DNA of 64,000 bases from Sipunculus nudus (taxonomy: Eukaryota > Annelida > Sipuncula > Golfingiida > Sipunculidae), in NCBI GenBank assembly GCA_026874595.1, contig CM049309.1:52860079-52924078 (forward strand), written 5' to 3'. A program made the position numbers and the translations under genes. The notes below the pieces were generated by a model that saw only the letters and a program-made list of their open reading frames with translations, did not search any database and had not been told where the DNA came from. Numbering within the stretch: the first letter of the stretch is position 1; each line of letters begins with the position of its first letter. This document shows, piece after piece, positions 1-57,503 of the stretch.

Positions 1-1093
1 ATTAATTACACGGCCCTGGGGATCTGGGGTAATTCACGTTATAAAGTTCTGTATGTCCTTTCACTTTCAGGTCCAGAATGCCTATTCCTCTTGTGATTTA
101 AAGTAACCAACCCCCTAAAAAATATTATCCAGAGAATTTAACCCTTTTGAAATTGTGTTTGAAAATTGAAGTTTATACCTTAAATGGCATTAAAATCAAA
201 ATCAGACTCCCATTCTGTTCTTCTTTTGACAGCCATTTCATGCATTTATTGTACTCATTAGTCATTAATTTTAAAACAAATTGAATTTATTAGATATGTA
301 TTAAATACATTAAATTTAATAATAAAACATTAATCTCTTTAGGTAACATTAATAAAAAAATACCTTTACTGCTGTATCCGGAAAGTATATTTTTATTCAG
401 TGGAAGGTTATTTAAGAAATAATGTTAAGACACTACAAAAGAACTTTGATTGATTTCTTAAAATAAAGTAAGCTTATCTGTTGATTTAGATATTAATATA
501 TCATGGACATTTTGTTGTTGTTGTAAAACCATGATAAAGATTCTTATAATGTGATTTTGAAATGATTTCTTTTGAGGAGTATACTGTATCCATGATCTAG
601 TTATCAAGTATCTAGGGCTTTTTGTAAGGGAAATGAGAAGCTTGGTTTGTCTGTGCTATGTGTGAATGATAAGTCTGAGGTAACTATATTTTTTTTATTT
701 GTGTGAAGGGCACAACCGGTCAGCTTCATAATAACAAATTACTCTCAAGCTTTGCTGTAATTACATCAGATCCCGACCTTGCATCTAGATAACAGTATAT
801 ACCTTAATGGCTAAAATAGTGACCTGGCAGAAAAAGAAAACAAAGTAACTTGCACATTTATCACATCTCTTGTGATTTAATCTTTTTTTGGACTTTATTG
901 TTTCAGAGATACAGCAAGCTGGAAAACTGGTTATTTTTAAACTGGTTATACTGATGTAAGAATGTGTTTTTTCCTGTTATGATTAATAATGCAGCAGGTC
1001 CGAAGTGATGACTTAATAAAGAGACCACAGGGTAGAGAGGTACTTTGCTGCAAAAGGCTTGTATGGGTGTCATTAGGTATTGTGCTTTTTCAG
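1..1093 (+). other. Intron upstream of the Ig3 exon (partial)
   Basis: This AT-rich stretch carries no exon that I can support. It should be intron between the Ig2 and Ig3 exons. A short Ig2/Ig3 linker microexon, known in vertebrate family members, could hide here but none is recognisable. The acceptor ends in a T-rich tract followed by CAG at 1091-1093. Confidence 0.6.
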
Positions 1094-45694
<44,601 letters not shown>

Positions 45695-48570
45695 GGGGTG
45701 GCCTCTATAACTATGCAGCGGATGTAGGCTCCAAAGATAAGAGGGACCTGGTGACTTCTCCTGGCCAATGATTATTGTATCGCTTCTTGTATGTAGCACA
45801 AACTGGCGGGCCCTCTGGTGGGAGCCTGTGACACCAACTTAGTAATAATCTACAGGGGGCGGGGTATATAGTATGCACTGTGTGGGGTACGAGTGTTTTC
45901 TGCTAGGAGATACAAATATTGTTCTGGCTTCCTGTATATCAGAGAGCATGTATGTGGCCAATGACTAGTCTTGAGAATATCATATACCATATGTTCATCA
46001 CTATATATATCTTTTTATTTTACCTGAGGCTATCTAGAGTCTTGTTATATGTTGGACATAATCTGCTGGCACTAAGGTAGTCCTTGGCACCTTGTGTCAG
46101 CAGAGAAGTCACTTTTAATATATTTCTAAGTTTACCTTAGTGTTAATAAAAATGGTAGAAATCTGAAACTTGATGATATGTATGTAAAAGGTTGGTTAAA
46201 CATAATGATAGCATACCAAAATTTGTGAATATCCTTTTGAAGTAGTGACAGGACAGGGTGTACCATTGTAACACACTGTTTATAGTTTGATTCGTGCCAA
46301 AGATAAGCTTTATTGAGCACTAGAATTTCTCATAATAGCACCTGGACTTTTAATATGGAGACCGTTCAGAAAGCCTGTACAAACATAGATCTTATTCAGA
46401 CCATAATGCGCTGATTGTGAAGCATAAGAAATTGGATGTATTTTAATATGCCATAGAAACTCAATTATATCTTCACCTAATCTTATTGTTAGATGACCTC
46501 ACACCCTTCCATCTGTATATACTCCTCTGGGACTATAGGTCATTTGTTTTACAGGGTTGGCGGGTCCTATAACGCCGCCGCCTCTCCCTGCGTTGTTCTT
46601 TTACTGTGTATGTTGAGGGAGTGGCATATATCAAGGTCTTGTACTTCCTATTTGTGATTGATATTTTTATCATCCTGTCTCCTCTTGGTCAGTCTATTTG
46701 ATATGTTTGTTATATAATACTTATATATAAAGCAATATATATATATGTATAAAAAAATATACAACTATTTCTACAGCAGTGTTTATCTTAGATGAATTTG
46801 AGCATGAATTTTTGTGAAGATTTGCCTTTAATAGTGTTCACAGCTAGGCTGATAAGCTTCATTCACGGCTGGCTGTCATATCACTACTAGTTTTTTTTTT
46901 TTTTTTGGGGGGGTGGGGGGAAGGGAGGCAATGATTAGACCATCATATTGATGTATCGTTACCATGGTTTCATGAGTACTTTTAATTATCTAGATTTGGT
47001 ATGGATGATTTTTTTTTATCTGCCTACACTGCTCTGTCATCATGATGCCGAGCTTCTCCTATCAGTCTTTGGCTTTAGCTGTGTGGGAATTATATTTAAT
47101 ATTTTGGCAGCAACTGATTGAGTTCTTCATTTTAGTCTATTTATTAATTAATACTGGTCCGCGTCCACTGCAGACCCAAATGTTTTTTACCATTGCGCTT
47201 CAGTGTCATTATTTCTGTCATGAACAGTTATGAATGTGGGGAGCTGAGGTTAATGATACGGACAGGAGTGATGAAGGCATGGCCTGAGCAGACGTTTAGG
47301 AAGGAAAGATACCTTCAGATGATGCTGATATCAAGAAAAAACCAGTACCTTCAGAATTACATGTCAAAGTTAAGAAAACCAGGAGTTCCAGAGTTTTAAC
47401 ATACAATAAACCATTGCTGATGGACTGAGTAGTTTTTCAAAGTTACTTGTTTAAATATGAGTAAAATAGATGAAGTCACCTCTTAGAGTTGGCTTTATAA
47501 AATTATGAAAGGTTACATGTGATACTAAAGGAAACCAGTGTTTCAGGTTAATGTGGAGAAACCAGAAATAGCTTCAACAGACATGTAATATGTTGGTTTT
47601 CCTTTACTTTCTGACAATTGTACTGACCATACATGCCTGAGGTTTTCTCAAATTAGTTTTATTAGAGATTTAAACAAGATCATGTACTGCACTCTTATTT
47701 GTTAAAATATAGCTACAAAACCTCCATTTGTTAATATAAATGTGCACTGTCATGATTAATTTAGAAAGTTGTTACTGGCTCTTTGTTTATGGGTAAAATT
47801 GGAAAGGTGATAATATTTCCGATGTGTAATCACTGTTGGTAAATAAGAACTCAAAAATTGAGTCTTACAGATTGTCGGTGCAGCACAAAGTAGTAACACC
47901 ATCTGCCACCAGGTGGCACAAGGTGTAGCAGGCTCTGGCGGGGGTGGAGCACAAGTTATTGTTGAAGACATATCAGTTGAAAATTCTATGTGGAGTGGTA
48001 AGAACAAGTGAAGGTATGAAACCTTGTTATGAAATTATAAAAACGAGATGTTAAACTGTGTGTAGTGAGATGCACACTTATTATGAAACAAAAATATATA
48101 TAATAACTGATGGTATGGTATGGCTTTAAGATAATGTACTGTATTGAAATTTGACTAGATCTGTATTGATGAGCATACTGTGGTTATTTTCCATGAGGGG
48201 CCATTTAAATTCTTTATATGTTTTATCAGGATAAATATTAAAAATGTTGCACGCCCTGATTCTTCAGTAAATGTTTTTACTTTATTTATTGAAATGGTCT
48301 TCTGTATCAGGGAAACAAACGTATGTAAATTAAATGAAAAAAGCTTGGACAGATGACCTTAAACTAGCTGTTCTGCCATGCCTAATGGACAGTTTCTGCT
48401 GAATGCTCCAGAACGGATTATTTTATCAGCTGTTAGTATGCAGGCCATTTCTTTCATAGGGATTTTGTGTTGTTTAGTACATATTGTATAAAATCCATAT
48501 ATTATGTCTTGTACATGGTATGTGTTATGTATAAAAATACTGCCAATAAAGTTTTGTATGAATGATCTGT
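45695..48570 (+). other. Probable 3' UTR of Lar
   Basis: No splice or coding signal follows the stop. AATAAA signals occur at 46145, 47405 and 48545; the last is followed by a GT/T-rich stretch and is the best candidate end. A T/G homopolymer block lies at 46890-46923. The true end depends on transcripts; small open frames here have no protein character. Confidence 0.5.
48545..48550 (+). terminator. Candidate polyadenylation signal of Lar
   Basis: AATAAA in the context GCCAATAAAGTTTTG, followed within about 30 bases by T/G-rich DNA (TGATCTGTTTTCTGCTGTTC). Earlier AATAAA hexamers at 46145 and 47405 are alternatives. Confidence 0.45.
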
Positions 48571-50391
48571 TTTCTGCTGTTCTGATTCCATTCACCCATG
48601 TGGGATAAGTGTATAACATTCAATATGTACCCCTAAATATATTATGCATATAAGCAGGGGCTTGAAATAACGCCCGTCTTAGACATGCAAACATAGCACA
48701 GAAAGGCATTTTTCATTTTGTACCAATCAATTGGAAAGATGTTTTCCACATTAGTAGCTGATAAGTAGTAACATACATGACACAAAAACGAAATATTTTA
48801 CAGGTGGTGTTCAACTGACCCCTATATTTCTTATATATTCAGATTATTCCCAAAAAAATCAAAATGGTCTATTATTTATACTTTCTGGTATTTAAATATA
48901 GGTATATCTCCTATATTTTCCGTTTTTTTTCACTGCACAATTGTGTTTCTGATATAACAGTGTTACTATTGAAACAATTCAGTTCTTTTTGCATGCAAAT
49001 GTGCATGTAGGATAGCTTTTAAGGTGGTAGAATCTGGGTTAACACAGTGGAGTGTGACTGGAAGTTTCATATGATGGTATGACGTATCTACAAGGGAAAG
49101 GAAAATTTTACTGCGAAAAGACAAACCTGTATCTATGCCTTTCTGTTGGAAAGGTGAAAATTTCAAAGTTTAACGACCCCGATATAAGTATCAAGAGACT
49201 ATTTCATATGAATACATCCATATTAAATTAGTAAAATGAATAATTCCTAAAGGCAGAGAGATGCGTTATAACTGACACTTCATGAAGATTAAAATTTATA
49301 ACCTTTTAAAAATTGAAACTTAATTAACTTTACCACTTAGATGATAGACCTCTGTCATTATGTAGGAGAATCCTTGAATTTTTTTATGACTGTGTAAAAG
49401 TTTAAATTTATTTATAATTCTGTTATGATGTTAAAAATATGGAATGATATTTCCAACTGCCAACCAGGTAAATTACATGACAACATTATCTGTAATCTTA
49501 TTACTTTTTAAGTATCCATGTCCAATTTTTCATTTAATGATTTTGTAGTGCATTATCCTTCAGCCATAATAAAATGGGGGCAATCTGGTACAGATATTTA
49601 CACATTAAGTCTCTTAGGTTCTATCAGTTCTCCTCCAGTTCTCTTCAATTGGAGCCGTTGAATTTTAAGGACATTCTGTGAAGGAGTGTACAGTGATACC
49701 TTAGGCTTGCCTGCGCTGCCTCCGACTTCCTAAGTTCTCCCCATCTATACCTTGTGTTTGATTTTGAAAAATATTTGACAAACTGGCATATGTAACCAGG
49801 AAATCACAACATAAAATGTGAAAGATAAAGACGGAAGTTATTTTAAATGAAACAAGATGTGAATCACCATTTCACCACAAAGGCTAGCATCCAATAAAAG
49901 TAAATTCAGTATTTTGCATGGCTGACAGTTAGTTTAATTTTAAACAATTACTTCATCTGAGGATGGCTGCTCAGCTGCTGTTGTGAAAGTAGCATTTCCA
50001 GCACAATACACACTGTAACTTCCAAGGCTGCAGCTGAATTAGTCAGCAGAGACTGAAGCTGGAAGCCACAGACTGGCTGTAAAAACCAGTGTAGGGCATA
50101 TTATTGAGCTACAGCCAGTGACTCATGCCAGTAAAACATCACTGTGTCTGTAATATGCATCTACATTTGCTCAGTATGAATAACTCTTCAATGTGAAGGT
50201 TTCTGCATGGTCCTGTGTGAATTGTATGTTCCAGTTACTCCTAACACAAATCTTACCCATCAGCGTTTAATACACAGCTCTCACAGAGCACACATCTCCA
50301 CCAAGAGGTCATTATACTTCATAAATATTGCCACTACCCATGTAAATTAGCTGCTATCGATGTGATCTCCATGTGTACATACATACATACT

Positions 50392-50437
<46 letters not shown>

Positions 50438-50544
50438 GAGAGACAACAGTGGATTAGAGTGAGAAGAGAGAGCAGGAAAAAGGGTTAAAATGTGAAAAAG
50501 ATATGGATAGACATCAGACAGACAGACAGTCAGACACACATAAA
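48571..50544. other. Intergenic, no gene seen
   Basis: AT-rich sequence without recognisable exons. A (TA)n microsatellite of about 40 bp lies at 50398-50434, preceded by TACA repeats. Confidence 0.6.
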
Positions 50545-50718
50545 GTGAAACCTCGTTGTGTCGAAATGACCCTCAGAAAACTTCGACACATTGGAGGTTC
50601 GACACAAGTGGGTTTTATTTGGCAATAATTTAACTAACGTTGTCCAGAATAGCAAGTCTGTAACTTCGACATAAGTGGGTTATTTGACTTAAACGAGTTC
50701 GACACAAAGAGGTTACAC
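50545..50718. mobile_element. 174-bp hairpin MITE-like element
   Basis: GTGAAACCTCGTTGTGTCGA at the left pairs with TCGACACAAAGAGGTTACAC at the right with two mismatches. Internal copies of TTCGACA(C/T)AAGTGGGTT at about 50599 and 50666 repeat the same motif. No coding sequence. Confidence 0.65.
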
Positions 50719-51831
50719 TGTGTATATATAACCATGGGGCAGGATGTTAATCATGTTCCCAGTTTGGTGGGAAGGAGAGGTAGAGGGTTTCAACCAGTGG
50801 GGACATACCACATTATATCCTTACCTCCCCTCCCCCTTACCACATATACACACATTTTTACAAAAAAAAAGGGGAAAAGTTGATCTATGGATCAAATCTA
50901 GGATGTCTCCTGCCTGATGTGGGAATATTTAGAAAACTTAATTTTAGCATTATCGCCACTGTGACCTTGCAAACGCATCAAGGTCATCTATGTTTGAACT
51001 TGACCTAGCCCTTGATAAGTTGCATCAATGCTGTAAGTTTCGTGACTGTACCTCAAATTTTCTTTTTGATTTATTGTGTTAACAAATGTGTGACGGACAG
51101 CCAGACAGACGGACGCTCACCATTTCTATATCCAACGCCTACAGTGCCTAAAAGTTAATTTCTTCATAAAATTAAGCACCGATTTAATCCATATATTATG
51201 AGATATTAACAATGTTTATCAAAGAATGAGCAATAATAAAGGTTCAACACAAACAAACTGCTACATCTGTAACAAAAATTAGAATTTTTCATTGTTTTTC
51301 CTTTCCTCCATTAACAAACAAACATATTTAAAAAACCCATTAATTCTTTCAATCTCCTTCACTATTTTTGTAAACAATTATTATCATCTCATTGTAAATG
51401 TATCAAACATGTTCAATCATCCATATTTATATATACTTTCTTATACCAAATGTTTGCAGGTGGCTGTTGTGTCAGCGGAAAAAAAATCCTTACAACAGTC
51501 TCCTGACATAGTAAAAACGAAAAGATAAACAATTGAATATACAATATATGGATATGTACAATTTTATGTCGAATAAACTTCTTCTTCTTCTTCTTCTTCT
51601 TCTTCTAATTAGCTTTAAAGAGGTCTGTCTGATCCCTATTACTTTCATTAAATTATTAGGGTAGTTTATTCAACTGGAACTGTGGAACTTCAGATTTTAC
51701 ATCAGTACAAAAGTTCAGAAATGCCTGTTATCCATACAAATCTATATAACCTGGATGCAATGGCTACCTTCTTATGATATACTAAACTAGATATAATGTA
51801 TCTTCATTATTATTCCTGTGATTTCAAAGTA
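50719..51831. other. Intergenic, no gene seen
   Basis: AT-rich DNA. A (CTT)n microsatellite at about 51579-51606 directly follows GTCGAATAAA, which resembles the simple-repeat 3' tail of a non-LTR retroelement, but no reverse transcriptase frame is present. Confidence 0.5.
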
Positions 51832-51857
51832 AAACTAGAATATGGGTAGTCGACATT

Positions 51858-52960
51858 TATCCGCCAAAATCAGAGTGGAACTGGTGAAGTGAGGCATGGA
51901 TTGAGTGGCAAGGGGAAATAGAGTGAAGTGTTGCATATTAGCATGGATTTCTGCGGCCGAAATGTGTATGTAGGTTGCGTCACCTACCACAAAATCCAGA
52001 AAGCTGTCCAAGTTGTATACATATGCAAAATTTAAGGCAGATAAGTCAAACCACTACATATATACGAGTGATTTTAGCTTGGGCAGACAAACAGACGAAC
52101 GCTGTGCATGAGTGGTTGCAGGTAGCGCCACCTGTTTTGCGTATGATAAAGAGCTATGTGAGATCTATACACATGCAAATTTTTTGGCCCAATCGGTCAA
52201 ACGGTTCCTGAGATATGAGATTGGATGTCTGCAGCGTAAACTAAAATGTAGGTGGCGCCACCTGTCATAAAATCAAGAGAGCTGTCCAGGATGTATAAGA
52301 CTGCAAAATTTAAGGCAGATATGTCAAAGCACTGCCGAGATATGAGTGATTTTATCCCACGGCAGACAAACAGGGACGCTGTGCAAAAATGGCTGCAGGT
52401 TTGCGCCACATGCGTATGATAAAGAGCTATGTGAGATCTATACACATGCAAAATTCTGGCCCAATTGGTCAAACGGTTCCCTGAGATTGAGCTTGGATGT
52501 CTGCAGCCTAAACGTGAATGTAGGTGGCGCCACCTGTCATAAAATTAAGAAAGCTATCCAGGATGTATACGCATGCCGAATTTCAGGTGAATTAGTCAAA
52601 CCACTGCAGAGATACGAGCGATTTTAACTCAAGGCAGACAAACAGATGGACACTGTGCAAACATGGTTGCAGGTGGCGCAACCATTTTTTGTGTACGTTA
52701 TAAAGCTATCCAAGGGCTACATTTGTACAAAATTTTTTTCCTGATCGGTCAAACAGTCCCAAGATATGTGGGTTTATGTGTGGAAACAGACGCACAATTG
52801 GATGCAGAGCGCAGAGGAAAGGTCAAAGGTCAAAACAAAATCTGGGTGCAGCAGTTCACGTGTGACCCGAACATAATCCCGTGTTTAGTAAAATTCCGCC
52901 CAGCGGTTAAGGAGTTCTCCGGGCACCTATGCGGCGGCGGCGAAACTGTTTTGGCGGATA
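51858..52960. mobile_element. Satellite-bearing TIR element, copy 1 (diverged)
   Basis: TATCCGCCAAAA at 51858 and TTTTGGCGGATA ending at 52960 are exact inverted repeats. Between them are degenerate units with AGGT(G/A)GCGCCACCT palindromes, CATAAAATCAAGA, GTCAAACGGTTCC and GAGATATGAG motifs, then CGGCGGCGG near the right end. Layout and wording match the copy at 54668-56113. No transposase is encoded. Confidence 0.8.
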
Positions 52961-54394
52961 CAATAACTCCCAATTAAACAATAAATGACATTGTATAAAA
53001 CCCTGTTCAATTTGTCATAATTTTATTCTGTATGGATATTTTTCAATACACACAAATGAACTTGAACATTTGTCTTGTCACATTTACCTTCCAGATGCAG
53101 TTAAATCAAATGGAACCCCATTCTACATCTGTGGAAGGAATGATTCTTTTACACAAAATTACATGAAAGTGTTGCGATGTTCAACTATCAACTTCTAGTA
53201 TTTCAGAATTAACCAAAAACTTCAATCATTTCGTCTTTTCTTGCACAAATTTCTCAGCTTTTTCTAACTGGAAAAATTAAATTTTTGTCTGGTGAATTTA
53301 ACAATATGTAATAAATATTTTTTTCTGCAACACTGGACCTGTGACAAAATTAAATATGCAGAAAACCTATAAAGAATGGAACATTCAAGCTGCCAATAAT
53401 GCAACTCGTTTTGAGATTATTTAGATTTGGTGTCAATTACCTCCTTAAATAATCATAAATATAAGCATATCCCATGTTGTTGAATGTTAAAATCAAATGT
53501 GAATTATGAATTATGAATAATAGTTTTGAATATGAAGAAAAATATAAATATTACAAAATATATTAAGGCATAAAATATTTATACCATAATTTGTGATAGC
53601 AGTGGAGAAAAGTAATCTTGGAGAGAAAGTTTGTCATATTTGTCAGGAGGTGGTTGGGTTGACCTGAGGAGGTTCTGGTCAGGTGACCTTATCTTTTTTT
53701 AGGAGGGATTTTCTCAGCAAATCATAGACCATTACATCTCTAATTCAGCCCTTTTCATTTTCATGTGGATCATTGTTTTTTAACATCCTAATATCATCCT
53801 CATGTACAAATGACAACAATATCTAGGTAGTTGGTTCATTTTTTTTTAATCTTATATAATTATACATGATGTTAGACAAATATGTATTCCAATATGTTTA
53901 TAACTGAGTCTGACATACATTGCACCCTGTCAATCTCTAATATAAAGAAATATGATACCTTGTATTTCATTACTACTCTGATATATTAGATAAAATATAA
54001 AATGAGTGTTTTTAGGCATGTAAATATAAAACATCATTTATATTAAAAAAACACACATCTAAAAGCTGAATCTACTGCAGTATGAACTAATAATTTTTGT
54101 TTGATATACAAACGTTTTTTCAAACATATCTGTCTATGCATCTTTTCAATATTCACAATGGTGCAGTTTCTTTACTGTGCTGCCACCGATCATCTGTATA
54201 AAGAACTAATTCACAAATTCCTCAAATAAAATTGGTATCACAGATTATGAAAATAATCAATAATTAGTATATTGATATGCACTCTAATTATAATAACGTC
54301 TTCTGTGACCAATGGTTATGCACTGCACTTCTGTTCAGACAAAGTCTTTTCCCTGACTGTGAGTGTATTTATATACTGACAGTTGTACATCAGT
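52961..54394. other. Intergenic, no gene seen
   Basis: AT-rich unique sequence without recognisable genes or repeats. Confidence 0.6.
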
Positions 54395-54667
54395 ATATAT
54401 GTCACAGTGTAGATGGGAATCCAGTTGAATTTGGAACTCAACCAGTTAAGATAGGAATTCCCATCTCAACAGTTGAGATGGGGATATTCACTGTTATTCC
54501 CATCTCAACTAGTTGAGATGGGAATATTACAATGTACACAAGTTCACATAAGGATATCTAGAAGTCAACTAGTTCACTTTGGAATATCCTGAAATATACT
54601 AGTTTATTTCAGAATATCTGAATATTTAAGTTTATAACTAGAATACGGGTAGTCGACAAGCGACTAC

Positions 54668-56113
54668 GTGTATCCGCCAAAATCAGAGAAGGACGGGTGA
54701 AGTGAGGCATGGATTGAGTGGCAAGGGGATATAGAGTTACATATGTAAAATATTAGTATTGGATCTCTGCCACATAAACATGATTGTAGGTGGCGCCACC
54801 TGTTATTTGAACGAGAAACTATCCAAGATATATACACATGCAAAATTTCAAGTGGAAAAGTCAAACCACTGCAGAGATATGAGTGATTTTATCCCACAGC
54901 AGACAAACAGATGGACGCTGTGCAAACATGGTTGCAGGTGGCGCCACCTGTTGTTGTGTATGTTATAAAGCTATCCCAGGGCTACATTTGTGTAAAATTT
55001 TTTTCCGGATCGGTCAAACGGTTCCCGAGATATGAGCTTGGATGTCTGCAGCGTTAACATGAATGTAGGTGGCGCCACCTGTCATAAAATCAAGGAAGCT
55101 ATCTAGGATGTATACGCATGCGGAATTTTAGGTGAATTAGTCAAACCATTGCAGAGATATGAGTGATTTTAACCCCAGGCAGATGAACAAATGGACACTG
55201 TGCAAACATGGTTGCAGGTGGTGCCATCTTTTGTTGTGTATGTTATAAAGCTATCCCAGGGCTACATTTGTGTAAAATTTTTTTCCGGATCGGTCAAACG
55301 GTTCCCGAGATATATGGGTTTATGTGTGGAGCGTTAACGTGAATGTAGGTGGCGCCACCTGTCATAAAATCAAGAAAGCTATCTAGGATGTATATGCATG
55401 CCGATTTTTAGGTGAATTAGTCAAACCACTGCAGAGATATGAGTGATTTTAACCCCAGGCAGATGAACAAATGGACACCGTGCAAACATGGTTGCAGGTG
55501 GCGCCACCTTTTGTTGTGTATGTTATAAAGCTATCCCAGGGCTACATTTGTGTAAAATTTTTTTCCGGATCGGTCAAACGGTTCCCGAGATATATGGGTT
55601 TATGTGTGGAGCGTTAACGTGAATGTAGGTGGCGCCACCTGTCATAAAATTGAGAAAGCTATCTAGGATGTATATGCATGCCAAATTTTAGGTGAATTAG
55701 TCAAACCACTGCAGAGATATGAGTGATTTTAACCCCAAGCAGATGAACTGATGGACACTGTGCAAACATGGTTGCAGGTGGCGCCACCTTTTGTTGTGTA
55801 TGTTATAAAGCTATCCCAGGGCTACATTTGTGTAAAAAAATTTTCCGGATCGGTCAAACGGTTCCCGAGATATATGGGTTTATGTGTGTAAACAGACGCA
55901 CAAACGGACGCTGGGCAGAGACGAAAGGTCAGAGGTCAAGGTCACTTGGTTAGGCACCAGTTCACATGTGACCCGATAATTTGTGTAAGTTTCGGAAAAA
56001 TCTGTCCAGTAGTCTCAGAGGAGTTCTCCGGAAACGAACGCGGCGGCGGCGGCGGCGGCGGCGGAACCCGGTCAAAAACATAGTATCCGCAAAACTTCGT
56101 TTTGGCGGATACA
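54668..56113. mobile_element. Satellite-bearing TIR element, copy 2, with 280-bp higher-order repeat
   Basis: TGTATCCGCCAAAA (54668-54681) and TTTTGGCGGATACA (56100-56113) are perfect 14-bp TIRs. Inside, the palindrome AGGTGGCGCCACCT occurs at 54787, 54936, 55067, 55347, 55496, 55627 and 55776, with a mutated copy at 55216. Two interleaved series each advance by exactly 280 bp, so the unit is a dimer of about 149 + 131 bp. A GGC/CGG triplet run lies at 56039-56064. No protein is encoded. Confidence 0.85.
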
Positions 56114-56307
56114 ATTATATTGTTTATTATAAAGGGTGAATACTGCATATTTTAGATTGTGATTACAATGTGGTAATAGAAATGCTACAAGTAAAATATT
56201 ATAAAAGAGTAACTTTTTATACGTGTTCTTGTTTGTTACTTTCAGAAATACATTTCCTTGTCTGTTTAATTCCCTCATTTATACATAGATTATCAGACAA
56301 AAAAAAT

Positions 56308-56616
56308 AAGGTTTGGTTCTCAGGCACTTATTTTCATAAATAAATGGGGACGGGCAGTTCTTTTTTTTTTTTTTGTTTCAATAAAAATGTCAAATGATCA
56401 GGGAAAATCATGATAATAACAGATTCATTTTGCTACACAAGAAAAGCACTACATAATAAAGGAAATTTTATCAAAACTGTATGATTTTATCTACTTAAGA
56501 GAAATCTCAGAGTGGCTGGAGCTCATAATTGGTAAGTTTTTATTGAAAATCAAAATAACAATTTTGATGCGGGGGTTTAAAATTGACACAGGAAGTGCCT
56601 GAGAACAATATCTTTT
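56308..56616. mobile_element. MITE related to 18365-18434
   Basis: AAGGTTTGGTTCTCAGGCAC at the left pairs with GTGCCTGAGAACAATATCTT at the right with a few mismatches. Its right end shares GGGGTTTAAAATTGA and GTGCCTGAGAAC with the 70-bp copy at 18365-18434. It is non-coding and inserted in the loop of the foldback element. Confidence 0.7.
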
Positions 56617-57503
56617 ATTTTATTGGCCTTATCTGTAACTTTGCAGTTACTCAGTGTTCTGAGGCTGGCCCTGTACTATCACCACGGCATTAAATTACAT
56701 GATAATTCTCAACTTGTAGTGAGCATTAAACATACCTATAAATGTGTCTTATGTTATTCATCTCATGTCATAAAACCATGTAACTGACATATTTGTTATG
56801 ACTTTGCAACTTGTATGCTTAAAAACGGAACTGGATGAAGGACAGGGTTATCAGCATTTACTATAAACTTTGCTATTTTGAAAGGCTCTTTTGTAATTTT
56901 CAAATTCGGTAAGTATGAGCTTGGGAAAACAAAAACAAGCCGTGTAGGTTAAAACAAGCATTTTAGACCATGCATTATGTGGCCAGTTTAAAACTTGCAT
57001 ATCATTAGGACAGGAAGATATGATGTCCCCATGGAATCTTTCACGTTTCGTGAGTACTGGACACTTATTTATATTAGTGTTGCGAGTTCAATGCACTTGT
57101 TGGAGCCTCTTTAACATATATTCAAATTTTCTTGTGTACACTCAAAAGGATAGGGAAAAAATATATCTTAACAATAGGGTTGAGTTATTCTTAAGCAGAC
57201 TAGTGTATTTCAGGATTTTTTTTGAGGATATTTTTAAATAAACTGTTTCATTTGGTAACATCTAAACTAAAATATTCAGATATTCTCAAGTAAACTAGTG
57301 TATTTAAGGATATCCAAAAGTGAACTTGTTGACTTATGGATATCCAAATGTGAACAAGTGTACATTGGAATATTCCCATCTCAACTAGTTGAGAAGGAAA
57401 TAACAGTGTCTATTCATATCTAAACTAGTTGAGATGGGAATTCCAATCTGAACTAGTTGAGTTCCGAACTCAACTAGATTCCCATCTACACTGTGACATA
57501 TAC

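Larger units (their letters stand above)
54395..57503. mobile_element. Foldback-like element with ~245-bp terminal inverted repeats
   Basis: The left arm (about 54395-54637) and right arm (about 57255-57503) are reverse complements over most of their length. Left: GTCACAGTGTAGATGGGAAT, then TCAACTAGTTGAGATGGGAA, then GAATATCTGAATATTT. The right arm shows the same blocks in inverted order, ending TCTACACTGTGAC. The arms contain internal palindromes centred on CTAG; a perfect 32-bp one lies at 54495-54526. The 2.6-kb loop holds the satellite-bearing element 54668-56113 and the MITE 56308-56616, both also found alone elsewhere in the window, so these are probably nested insertions. Confidence 0.8.

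Noticed and set aside
47042-47399. Small open frames downstream of Lar
   Set aside because: They fall in the probable 3' UTR, overlap each other and show no protein features.
51579-51606. (CTT)n run after GTCGAATAAA as the end of a non-LTR retrotransposon
   Set aside because: No reverse transcriptase or endonuclease frame upstream and no second copy in the window; noted only as a resemblance.
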